64,000 bases of DNA, taken from NCBI GenBank assembly GCA_018830285.1, contig JAHJSB010000055.1, positions 186,001-250,000 on the forward strand. Reading direction: 5' to 3'. Position 1 is the first letter of the stretch; every line of letters begins with the position of its first letter. The position numbers and the translations under genes were made by a program. The DNA comes from Alphaproteobacteria bacterium (GTDB taxonomy: Bacteria > Pseudomonadota > Alphaproteobacteria > Caulobacterales > Hyphomonadaceae). This document shows positions 54,331 through 62,090 of this stretch, in pieces. A model generated the notes under the pieces. It saw only the letters and a list, made by a program, of their open reading frames with translations, did no database searches and was not told the DNA's origin.

Positions 54331-55757
54331 GCGCCCAATCCGGGCAGGCTGAGCCGGAACACCGTGCCGTCCGGACCAGTGCTGGCAAGCTTCAGGTCGC
54401 CGCCCATGCCATGCGCGAGTTCGCGGGCTATCACGAGGCCAAGGCCGGTACCGCTGCTGCGCGAACTGCCGGCAAATGGTTTGAACAGGTTCTCACGGGC
54501 CGAGTCCGGCAGGCCGGGACCGGTATCGGCCAGGTCGAGGCCCCGCGGAGACAGGGAGGCGATGATCCGCGCACCGCCCTCGGCTTGCGATGCCATGGCT
54601 TCGGCGGCGTTGCGGATGAGATTGCTGATGATGCGGTGAAGGTGGTCTGGGTCGGCGTTCACGCTCACGTCGGCGGGGACTTTATTGTCCCAGCCGACCC
54701 CTGGATGTATCGCCAGCGCTTCGGTGGCGGATTCGTCGAGCACGGCATGGAGCGAGACCGGCTCCAGTCGGGCGGCCTGCGGCGTCGCCTTGCCATAGTC
54801 GAGTGTTTGCGTGGCGAGGCTGATCGCCCGCTCCAGCGCGCGCTCAAGGCGCGGCGCGGCTTTCTGAACGCGCGGGTCTTCCGAGCGCGCGAGCACATCG
54901 GAGACGAGCTGGGCCGAGGCGAGCGAATTGCGCAGGTCATGGTTGATCTTGGCCACTGCGGTGCCAAGCTCTGCGAGGTGGGCGCGGTTGCGGAAACTCG
55001 TTGCCACTGTTTCTTCCATGTCGGCGAGGGCATTCTGGGCGCGGCCGATCTCGTCACGCCGGCTTGTAGGCGGCAGGCGCCTTGTCCATGCCCCCGGATC
55101 GTCGCGGAACTGTTCCGCGCTGAGCGTGACGCGCCGCATCGGACGCACGACGAGGAAGTGCAGCATGACATAGATGATGGTCGCCGCGACCAAGGCGATC
55201 AGGAGCGACAGTGCGGCGATCCGGCGGGCATAGGCCAGCATCGCGGCCTTGAGGGGCGCCTGCGGCACAACGATTTCCATTACTCGGCCTGGAGCCGAAC
55301 CGTCTGCGAGGATGACCAAAATGCGGTCGTCGGGTGCAAAGAATGAACCCATCGCGGCAAACGAGCGGCTGACCATGGTTGACCCGCGCAGGTCGAGCCC
55401 GTGCATCTGGCCGGTGATGGCTTGCTGCGCTGGCAGGAGCTGGACGCGCATATCATCTTCGATCTCTGTCACGGCGAGCACTTCGGCGCTCATCAGGAGC
55501 TCGTCGGAGAGATCGTCCGATACGCTGCGCGCCGGCGCGGCATCCAGCGCCAGGGCAGCCGTTCTGGCAGCCTGCACGCGCTCCTGCAGCCAGGCATTGC
55601 GAAAGCCGGATGCGCTGGGCACGAAGATCAGGCCTTCAACCAGCAGGATCGAGACGATTGTCAGCGCGAACAGGCGAAAGGACAGGCTCTCGAACCAGCG
55701 CGAGAGCGTCGGTGCGGGCAGGTCGCGTGCAAGGGCGGTCCGGGTCTCGTCGCTCAC
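54327..55757 (-). CDS. Membrane sensor histidine kinase
   Basis: The 476-residue protein has TM1 (about 28-48), an extracytoplasmic sensor region (50-172), TM2 (about 178-203) and a HAMP-like linker. The kinase core has the H box KINHDLRNSLASAQ with His273, the N box SNLIRNAAEAM, G1 LADTGPGLP and G2 SSGTGLGLVIA. No response regulator is adjacent, so its partner lies elsewhere. It sits in an operon with a flavoprotein reductase upstream and rluA downstream, an unusual neighbour set. Confidence 0.92.
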   Translation of the reverse strand: MSDETRTALARDLPAPTLSRWFESLSFRLFALTIVSILLVEGLIFVPSASGFRNAWLQERVQAARTAALALDAAPARSVSDDLSDELLMSAEVLAVTEIEDDMRVQLLPAQQAITGQMHGLDLRGSTMVSRSFAAMGSFFAPDDRILVILADGSAPGRVMEIVVPQAPLKAAMLAYARRIAALSLLIALVAATIIYVMLHFLVVRPMRRVTLSAEQFRDDPGAWTRRLPPTSRRDEIGRAQNALADMEETVATSFRNRAHLAELGTAVAKINHDLRNSLASAQLVSDVLARSEDPRVQKAAPRLERALERAISLATQTLDYGKATPQAARLEPVSLHAVLDESATEALAIHPGVGWDNKVPADVSVNADPDHLHRIISNLIRNAAEAMASQAEGGARIIASLSPRGLDLADTGPGLPDSARENLFKPFAGSSRSSGTGLGLVIARELAHGMGGDLKLASTGPDGTVFRLSLPGLGA

Positions 55758-55772
55758 CCGCGCTGAACTAGC

Positions 55773-57218
55773 TTACGGGATGCGCTGGAGCAAGCCGACA
55801 AGACGCCGGGCTGACTTGCCGGTGAGGGCCTCGGTGAAGTGGGCAGAGGCCGCCCGCTTCACAATTTCCGCACGCGTCGGATAGGGCGAGATGAAATTGG
55901 TGAGGTCTTTCACTTTGAGCCCGTTCGACATGGCGACGCTGACGAGCTGCAGGATGTCGCCGGCGCCTTCGCCCACAATGGAGGCTCCGAGGATCGCGCC
56001 CTTGCGGATGACAAGCTTGGCTTCGCCGAGCGTCTTGCCCTCGGCAATCGCGCGATCGTTGTCGTGGAACGGGAAGGCGGAGGTTGCGACACTGTCGCCG
56101 AATTTTTCGCGGGCCTCGGCCTCGGTCAGGCCGACCTGCGCGACTTCCGGCGACGTATAGGTCACGGCCGGTATCGGCAGGCTGTCGGCCCTGGTGCCTT
56201 GCTTGAAGAAGGCGCGGCGGGCGAAGACCGAGGCATGCCAGCCGGCAACATGGGTAAATTGTTCGCGGCCAGCGGCGTCGCCCAGCGCCCAGACGCGCGG
56301 ATTGCTGCGCGAACGGAGATTGTCGCCGACGATCACGCCCTTGCGGTCAAACTCCACCTTGCCGGCGTCGAGGTTCAGCCCGTCCAGCATGGTGCGACGG
56401 CCAACGGCGACGAGCAGGTGGCTGCCTTCCACCACCTTGGTGTCGCCCGCGTGTTCGGCGTGAACCTTTATGCGTCCGCCGTCGGACGAGACGCGCACGG
56501 CCGTGTGGCCTTCGAGAAGGGTCACGCCCTCGTCACGCAGGGCGCCAATGGCCACGGCGGCATGGGCGGGATCAGACTTGCCGAGCGCGCGGCCCATTTC
56601 GATGACGGTGGTTTTCGCGCCGAGCCGTGCAAAGGCCTGGGCCATTTCCATCCCGATGGGGCCGCCGCCAAGAATGACCAGATGCTCCGGAAAGTCCGGC
56701 ATCGAGAACAGCGTTTCATTGGTGAGATAGGGAACCTCGGCGAGGCCCTCTATCGGCGGGATGAAGGCGGTCGATCCCGTGGCCACGACAATGCGGCGGG
56801 CCCGGGTTCGGGTCGTCGAGGAGGTGATCGTATTGGGATCGGCGAAGCTGGCGGCCTCGCGAATGACCGTGACGCCGAGGCCCTCGAACCGTTCCTGGCT
56901 GTCGACGGGCGCAATCGTTTCAATGGCGTGGCGGACATGCGCCTTCACCAGGGCCCAGTCCGTCGTCGGGGCAGAGACGGTGACGCCATACTTGCCGGCA
57001 TCGCGGGCCGACTGGGCAGCCTTCGCGGCGCTGAGCAGCGCCTTCGATGGCACGCAACCATAGTTGAGGCAGTCGCCGCCCATCTCGTGCTTTTCGTAGA
57101 GCACGACCTTGAGGCCGAACATGGCCGCGCCTGCCGCCGCAGACAGGCCACCTGAACCGGCACCGATGACGACGAGGTCGGCCTTGTAGTCCGTGATCGG
57201 GAGTTTCGTATCGTGCAT
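55773..57218 (-). CDS. Pyridine nucleotide-disulfide oxidoreductase (MerA/dihydrolipoyl-dehydrogenase-like)
   Basis: The 481-residue flavoprotein has the FAD loop VVIGAGSGGLSAA, the redox disulfide Cys50/Cys55 in GGDCLNYGCVPSK, the NAD(P) loop ILGGGPIGMEMAQ and the FAD motif VWALGDAAG. The C-terminal motif is ISPYPTRAEIVKRAA rather than the HPTxSE of lipoamide dehydrogenase. It has neither the HMA domain nor the C-terminal Cys pair of mercuric reductase, so Hg(II) reduction is unlikely. It shares one base with the TVP38-like gene. The substrate is unknown; a quinone or low-molecular disulfide are options. Confidence 0.9.
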   Translation of the reverse strand: MHDTKLPITDYKADLVVIGAGSGGLSAAAGAAMFGLKVVLYEKHEMGGDCLNYGCVPSKALLSAAKAAQSARDAGKYGVTVSAPTTDWALVKAHVRHAIETIAPVDSQERFEGLGVTVIREAASFADPNTITSSTTRTRARRIVVATGSTAFIPPIEGLAEVPYLTNETLFSMPDFPEHLVILGGGPIGMEMAQAFARLGAKTTVIEMGRALGKSDPAHAAVAIGALRDEGVTLLEGHTAVRVSSDGGRIKVHAEHAGDTKVVEGSHLLVAVGRRTMLDGLNLDAGKVEFDRKGVIVGDNLRSRSNPRVWALGDAAGREQFTHVAGWHASVFARRAFFKQGTRADSLPIPAVTYTSPEVAQVGLTEAEAREKFGDSVATSAFPFHDNDRAIAEGKTLGEAKLVIRKGAILGASIVGEGAGDILQLVSVAMSNGLKVKDLTNFISPYPTRAEIVKRAASAHFTEALTGKSARRLVGLLQRIP

Positions 57219-57967
57219 CAGCTTGCACCTTCCAGTTTGGCGGCTTTTTTCGCGAAAAGTTTCTTGTAGGCGACCGGGAGCAGGGACACCACGCCGAGTG
57301 CGGCGAAGGCGGGCACCATGTTCTTCGCGATACTGGCGATGTTCGGATCCTCACCTGCGGCAAAGGTCGCGCCGAGGCCCGCACCGAGCCATGTATAGGC
57401 GAGCACGCCGGGAATGATGCCGAACGCGGTCGTGATCGCATAGTCGCGATACTTCGCCCCAAGGATGGCGGGCGCGATATTGGCGACCGGGAACGGGACA
57501 ATCGGCAGGAACCGCAGGGCGAACATGTAGGAGAACGCATCCTCCTGGAAGCCGCGCTCCATTTTCTTGACAAAGGGCCCGGCGCGCTCGTGCAGCGCTG
57601 TGCCGACCGATGTGCGCGCAGCAAAGAAAAGGAGGCTGGCGCCGAGGGTCGCACCAACGATCGTCGCCGGCGTGCCGCCGATCAGGCCGAACAGGAAGCC
57701 GCCGGCAATCGTGATCCAGAGCGCGCCCGGCACCATGAACAGGGTCGCGGCGGCATAGATGAGGATATAGGCGACGATGGCGAGGAGGAGGTGCTGGCTA
57801 ACGAAACCGCGCAAGGCGTCCTGCTGGGTGCGGAGCGTTTCGAGCGAGAGATAGTCGAACAGGCCGAAGGCCCATGCGGCGGAAATTCCGCCAGCGATGA
57901 CGTAAAGCGGCCAGAGGCGGATTGCGAGCGGGGTTGGCTTGGGCGCCGGGGCGTCATTCGGTGTCAT
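57218..57967 (-). CDS. TVP38/TMEM64 (DedA-like) membrane protein
   Basis: The 249-residue protein has about five hydrophobic segments and the SNARE-associated/VTT domain core: FMVPGALWITIAGGFLFGLIGG, then FALRFLPIVPFPVANIAPAI. ATG at 57967 overlaps the DUF547 stop by 14 bases; ATGs at 57982 and 57988 are alternatives. The stop shares one base with the reductase start. TVP38 genes are often fused or adjacent to MerA-like reductases. A role in lipid or redox transport across the membrane is inferred only. Confidence 0.9.
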   Translation of the reverse strand: MTPNDAPAPKPTPLAIRLWPLYVIAGGISAAWAFGLFDYLSLETLRTQQDALRGFVSQHLLLAIVAYILIYAAATLFMVPGALWITIAGGFLFGLIGGTPATIVGATLGASLLFFAARTSVGTALHERAGPFVKKMERGFQEDAFSYMFALRFLPIVPFPVANIAPAILGAKYRDYAITTAFGIIPGVLAYTWLGAGLGATFAAGEDPNIASIAKNMVPAFAALGVVSLLPVAYKKLFAKKAAKLEGAS

Positions 57968-58754
57968 TGAGGGACCAGTCATAATCATAGGAGCGGATCT
58001 TCGGATTGGTCCGGATCTGCTTGGCGAGGCCAGTATCGGCGTATTTCAGCAAATGGTCGACGACATCTTGCTTGGAGCCGCCGAAATCGGCGGCAAACCA
58101 GTCATAGATTGACGAGAGGACAAGGCCCCTGTCGGTCACGGTCACGCCGCGCGAAGTGTTCACATAGGCGCGGGCCGCCGCGTCGAGATCGGCGTCCAGC
58201 GTCGCGGGTTCCCAGGCCTTTGCCATCAGGTTCGGGCAGCTGAATGCGGCGCAGTTGATGGCATAGTGAACGCGCGGGTCTTGGAATTTCGGCCGCAGGA
58301 TATTGTGTTCGATTGCGTCGAGGGAGACGTTCCGGCCGACGACGCTGACCGCGATTTTTTTCCACGGCCCGCCAAAGAAATAGCCATCCTTGATCGAGCC
58401 AAGCGGGTATTTCTCGACGATGTAGCGAACCGTCACGGCATTGTAGAGATTGGCCCACGCGGCGAAGGCCGCGTCATTCGTACCTGAGAGGTCCATCTCG
58501 GCGAACCTCGCAATATAGGCGTCCAGCGCTGCCCGGTCGGCGGCATTGGCCTTCAGGGCGCCATAGTCGACCCGGTTGACGCCATCGTCCGACGTGCGGA
58601 CATATTTCGCCAGGAGGCGCGTCCATTGGGCGTGCTGGGCCTTGGCCATGTTTGCGTCTTCCGTGATGCCGGACGTTACATCCCTTGCCTGCGCAGGCAG
58701 GGCAAGCGGCATCGCCATCAGCGCGGCGGCAAGCAAGACTCTGGGTAGCGGCAT
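57954..58754 (-). CDS. DUF547 family exported protein
   Basis: The 266-residue protein has a signal peptide (MPLPRVLLAAALMAMPLALPAQA). The DUF547 domain is visible in NRVDYGALKANAADRAALDA, AFAAWANLYNAVTVRYIVEKYP and HYAINCAAFSCPNL. The conserved CxxxxC and HYA elements are intact. It is first in the DUF547-TVP38-reductase operon and diverges from the Rieske oxygenase across 182 bp. No catalytic activity is known to me for the domain. Confidence 0.88.
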   Translation of the reverse strand: MPLPRVLLAAALMAMPLALPAQARDVTSGITEDANMAKAQHAQWTRLLAKYVRTSDDGVNRVDYGALKANAADRAALDAYIARFAEMDLSGTNDAAFAAWANLYNAVTVRYIVEKYPLGSIKDGYFFGGPWKKIAVSVVGRNVSLDAIEHNILRPKFQDPRVHYAINCAAFSCPNLMAKAWEPATLDADLDAAARAYVNTSRGVTVTDRGLVLSSIYDWFAADFGGSKQDVVDHLLKYADTGLAKQIRTNPKIRSYDYDWSLNDTE

Positions 58755-58936
58755 GGATGCGGGTCCTCGATTGAAGACCGAGACATATCCCGGCAGCGCG
58801 ATTTATGCCCGTAACGCTTGTCGCAGGGGCGATCAAAGGCCCGTGATCGGCGGCGTGAACCGGGATCTCGCGCGGCGGAAAGCTCGAGGTCGAAAAAAGT
58901 TGACGCATGTGTCACATTTTTCCCGGGAGGACTATC

Positions 58937-60076
58937 ATGACGCAAGAATTGCCGGGCATCAGCGCCGACGAAATCGACCGGGTTGCACGCCCCCTTGAGG
59001 AAGCTGCGACCCTGCCGCCAGCTGCTTACATCCGGGACGACGTTTTCGCACTGGAAACGGACCGGGTCTTTCGAAAGAGTTGGCTGCCGCTGGCGCGAGT
59101 CGACCAGGTTGCGAAGCCGGGCGACTTCCTTTCCATGGACCTGCTGGGCCAACCCGTCATGATCGTGCACGGTCAGGACGGCGAGATCCGCGTCATGTCC
59201 CGTACCTGCCTGCACCGCGCAGCGCAGGTTGCCGAGGGCAACGGCAACCGGAAGCTTTTCACCTGCCCGTATCATTCATGGAGCTATGACACGGCGGGGC
59301 AGCTCGTTCGCGCGCCCCTGATGGAAGGCGCCGGAGACTTTGCCGAAGCGGACTGCCGCCTGCCGCAGGTGCGCACCGAAATCTGGCAGGGATTCATCCT
59401 CGCCAATTTCGACCCCGATGCCGCGCCCTTCGCGCCGCAGGTCAAGACCTTCGAGACCTATTTCGAGACGTTCCGGCTCGCGGACATGGTCGTCGTGCGC
59501 ACGCTTGAATATGACAGCGACTGGAACTGGAAAGTCCTGGTCGAGAATTTCATGGAAGCCTACCACCATATCGGCGTCCACCAGGAAACCTTCGAGCCCG
59601 CGTACCATGCGCGCGATTCCCGTGTGCCGGACAATGACGGGTCCTGGTCCATCCTGCACATGCCGGCAGCCCATGCCGAATTGCCGCCCGGCCTGCCGCC
59701 GGTCGAGGGGCTGGAGGATTGGCAGGCGCGTGACTTGTTCGCCAGCGTGCTTTACCCGCATTTCCTGCTGGGCATCCAGGGCAGCGTCGTCACCTGGTAC
59801 CAGGTTTTCCCGGAATCCGCCGGCAAGCTGAAACTGAAGATCCATATCTGTGTTCCCGGCGCATATGCGGCGTTCGAGGGGTTCGACCAGATCGCAGACG
59901 AGATCTGCCACATGGTGGACGCGATCCATCAGGAGGATATCGGTGCGAATGACACGGTCTGGAAAGGCCTGAACGCCCCGATGACGCGCCAGGGTCGCCT
60001 GTCGCCGCTGGAAAAAGCGATCTGGCAATACAATAATTGGTGGCTGGGAAAAATGGCGCCCGAAGACGGGGCCTGA
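58937..60076 (+). CDS. Rieske non-haem iron oxygenase, CntA/GbcA-like alpha subunit
   Basis: The 379-residue protein has a Rieske [2Fe-2S] site (Cys91, His93 in CLHR; Cys110, His113 in CPYHSW). The mononuclear iron site is ENFMEAYHHIGVH with His210 and His215. The bridging residue is Glu207 rather than the Asp of naphthalene-type dioxygenases, as in carnitine (CntA) and glycine-betaine (GbcA) oxygenases. No beta subunit, ferredoxin or reductase gene is near. GGGAGG lies eight bases before the ATG. The substrate is unknown; a quaternary amine or carboxylic acid is plausible. Confidence 0.88.
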   Translation: MTQELPGISADEIDRVARPLEEAATLPPAAYIRDDVFALETDRVFRKSWLPLARVDQVAKPGDFLSMDLLGQPVMIVHGQDGEIRVMSRTCLHRAAQVAEGNGNRKLFTCPYHSWSYDTAGQLVRAPLMEGAGDFAEADCRLPQVRTEIWQGFILANFDPDAAPFAPQVKTFETYFETFRLADMVVVRTLEYDSDWNWKVLVENFMEAYHHIGVHQETFEPAYHARDSRVPDNDGSWSILHMPAAHAELPPGLPPVEGLEDWQARDLFASVLYPHFLLGIQGSVVTWYQVFPESAGKLKLKIHICVPGAYAAFEGFDQIADEICHMVDAIHQEDIGANDTVWKGLNAPMTRQGRLSPLEKAIWQYNNWWLGKMAPEDGA

Positions 60077-60085
60077 CGGCTGGCC

Positions 60086-61270
60086 CTATTTGCCGCCGCC
60101 AGCGGAATCCGTGTCGAGCGCCATCCAGTCCTGTGGCGGCAGGTTGTAGGCCATGTCCATGACTTCGAACTCGATGCCGACGGGCAGGCGCGAGCTTGAA
60201 TTCCAGAGCGCCACAACGCCGGTATCGCGCTCCGGGTCGAACAGGATCAGTGAACGATAGCCTTCCACGGCGCCGCGGTGGCCTACGACGCGAGTGCCAG
60301 CGTCGCCATATTTGTAGACGCGCCAGCCAAGGGCGTAGCGCGCATCTTTCATGTGACCCTTGTAGCGGCGCGAGAGGCCGGACTGTTCGCGGCTCGTGTA
60401 GATGCGGGGCGTCTGCATCATCTCCAGCGCCGTATCGCTGAGCACGTCCGGCACGAGCCCCATCTGCGCGCGGGCATAGAGCGCGAGGTCGCGGATCGAC
60501 CCGTTGACGCCGCCGGCTGCCGGTACGCGATAATAGTCGTCGTTGACGGTCTTGGGCCGGGGCGGGCCGGAATCCCTTTCCCGCTTGGCATAGGGTCGGG
60601 CCCAGGACGGGGAAGCTTCGAGGCCGACACGTCCGATGCTGGCAGTGACCATGCCCAGCGGCTTGAACAGGGAGGCGTCGATCGCGTCGGCATATTTTGC
60701 CTGCGTCACCTGTTCGACGACTTCGGCAACCGTGTCGAAGGCGACGTTCTGGTAGGTATGACATTCGCCGATCGCGCAGATCGGTTTGAGCCTGAGCAGG
60801 CTTTCGCGGATTTCGACCGGGTCGCGGCCATCCTCCAGCGTCGTGTCATAGGCGTTGGAGACAATGCCCAGCCGGTGGGACAGGACATCTTCCAGCGTTG
60901 CCTGCGTCTCGCCGCCGCCGGGCAGGCGCAGCGAGGTCTTGAACTTCGCCACCGTGTCAGAGAGGTTGAGCCTTGCCTGTCCGGCCAGGATGGCGATCTG
61001 GCTGGCGGCGACGCCTTTTGACAGGGACGCCCATCGGAATACCGTTTCGTCCGTCACAGGCGCGCCGCCGATGGCGGTATAACCGTATCCCTTCGCGAAG
61101 CGGATTTCGCCATCTTCGATCACGGCCACGGCAAGGCCGACCATGTCCTCTTCGGCGGCGAGCCGGGTCAGGCGCTGGTCGAGACGGTCATAGTCAATGG
61201 CCTGGGCGAAGGCGGCCGGTAGCGCGATCACAGCGAGCAGGCAAAGCAGGGCAGGGCGCAGGAACCGCAT
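60086..61270 (-). CDS. Exported serine hydrolase of the beta-lactamase family
   Basis: The 394-residue protein has a signal peptide (MRFLRPALLCLLAVIALPAA). Its active-site motifs are SLSK (Ser82, Lys85), YQN (Tyr173, Asn175) and, near the C terminus, GHRGAVEG replacing KTG. This pattern fits the class C-like peptidase/esterase group (D-aminopeptidase or EstB type), not a classical AmpC. The frame is open 137 codons further upstream, but that crosses the antisense of rpmH; ATG 61270 starts the signal peptide. It ends nine bases after the Rieske gene, tail-to-tail. Confidence 0.88.
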   Translation of the reverse strand: MRFLRPALLCLLAVIALPAAFAQAIDYDRLDQRLTRLAAEEDMVGLAVAVIEDGEIRFAKGYGYTAIGGAPVTDETVFRWASLSKGVAASQIAILAGQARLNLSDTVAKFKTSLRLPGGGETQATLEDVLSHRLGIVSNAYDTTLEDGRDPVEIRESLLRLKPICAIGECHTYQNVAFDTVAEVVEQVTQAKYADAIDASLFKPLGMVTASIGRVGLEASPSWARPYAKRERDSGPPRPKTVNDDYYRVPAAGGVNGSIRDLALYARAQMGLVPDVLSDTALEMMQTPRIYTSREQSGLSRRYKGHMKDARYALGWRVYKYGDAGTRVVGHRGAVEGYRSLILFDPERDTGVVALWNSSSRLPVGIEFEVMDMAYNLPPQDWMALDTDSAGGGK

Positions 61271-61421
61271 GAATATCCTTCGAATCTGGCTGCCCGTCCC
61301 GGAACCAGATTGAGCAAGACTCTCCCGCCGTGTAAAGAGACAGCAGGTGCTGAGGCGTCGGGTGGGCCTTGCGCGCCGAAAAAATATGCGGCTTGGCCAG
61401 GCCAGACTGTGCTTGCCCGCC

Positions 61422-61450
61422 TTGACCTTGGTGCCTGTCGCCTGTATTGG
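61422..61450 (+). promoter_or_regulatory. Probable rpmH promoter
   Basis: TTGACC (61422-61427) and TATTGG (61445-61450) are separated by 17 bases and lie 38 bases before the rpmH ATG. The spacing is ideal, and the site sits in the 218-bp gap between the serine hydrolase and rpmH, where no gene is seen. Confidence 0.5.
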
Positions 61451-61488
61451 CCCCTCTTTCCGAGACACATCAGCCTTAGAGCAGAACC

Positions 61489-61623
61489 ATGAAACGTACA
61501 TTCCAGCCGAGCAACCTGCGCCGCAAGCGCACCCATGGATTCCGCCTTCGCATGGCGACCAAGAATGGCCGCAAGGTTCTGGCGCGCCGCCGGGCAAAAG
61601 GCCGCAAGGAACTGTCCGCTTAA
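61489..61623 (+). CDS. rpmH: 50S ribosomal protein L34
   Basis: The 44-residue protein reads [20 protein letters not shown] then [21 protein letters not shown], the universal L34 sequence. It was too short for many gene callers but is certain. It is first in the rpmH-rnpA-yidC-engB cluster. Unlike in gammaproteobacteria, dnaA is not next to it. Confidence 0.99.
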   Translation: MKRTFQPSNLRRKRTHGFRLRMATKNGRKVLARRRAKGRKELSA

Positions 61624-61667
61624 GGCGAGACACGGGTCCGCCCAGCCTGAAAGGCCGGGAGCTGCAG

Positions 61668-62036
61668 ATGCCGCAAGACAATCAAGACAGTCCGATTGAG
61701 GTCGTTCGCCTGGCGAAGCGGCCTCAATTCCTTTTTGTACGCGGCGGCAGGGCCGAACGGCGCAAATGCCTTGTGGTTCAGGCGAGGCAGCGTGCTGGCG
61801 ACGCCCCCGGCAGCCATATCGGGGCGGGCTTTACGGCCACCAAGAAGGTCGGCAATGCGGTCGTGCGCAACCGGGCCAAGCGCCGGTTGCGCGAAGCCGC
61901 GCGCCTGTTGCTGCCCAGGCTGGGGCGCCCGGGAACCGACTATGTTTTCATCGCGCGGGACGCCACCGCTGACATTGCGTGGGTGCGTTTGCTTGACGAT
62001 ATGGAAAGCGCGCTGATAAGCCTCGCCGCTGATTGA
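61668..62036 (+). CDS. rnpA: Ribonuclease P protein component
   Basis: RnpA assists RNase P RNA in maturing tRNA 5' ends. The 122-residue protein has the RNR motif in FTATKKVGNAVVRNRAKRRLREA and an N-terminal RLAKRPQFLFVRGG. ATG at 61668 is preferred; the frame is open upstream through rpmH. It follows rpmH by 44 bases. Confidence 0.96.
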   Translation: MPQDNQDSPIEVVRLAKRPQFLFVRGGRAERRKCLVVQARQRAGDAPGSHIGAGFTATKKVGNAVVRNRAKRRLREAARLLLPRLGRPGTDYVFIARDATADIAWVRLLDDMESALISLAAD

Positions 62037-62090
62037 CCGCGCCGCCTCGATTTGCGAGTTGGCGCCCAGAAACCTCCGGGACAAAATTCC

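Noticed and set aside
55773-57218. Mercuric reductase
   Set aside because: No HMA domain, no C-terminal cysteine pair and no mer genes nearby; only the general disulfide reductase fold is supported.
60086-61270. Beta-lactamase resistance gene
   Set aside because: The SxxK and YxN motifs are shared by peptidases and esterases, and the KTG position reads HRG; resistance is not supported.
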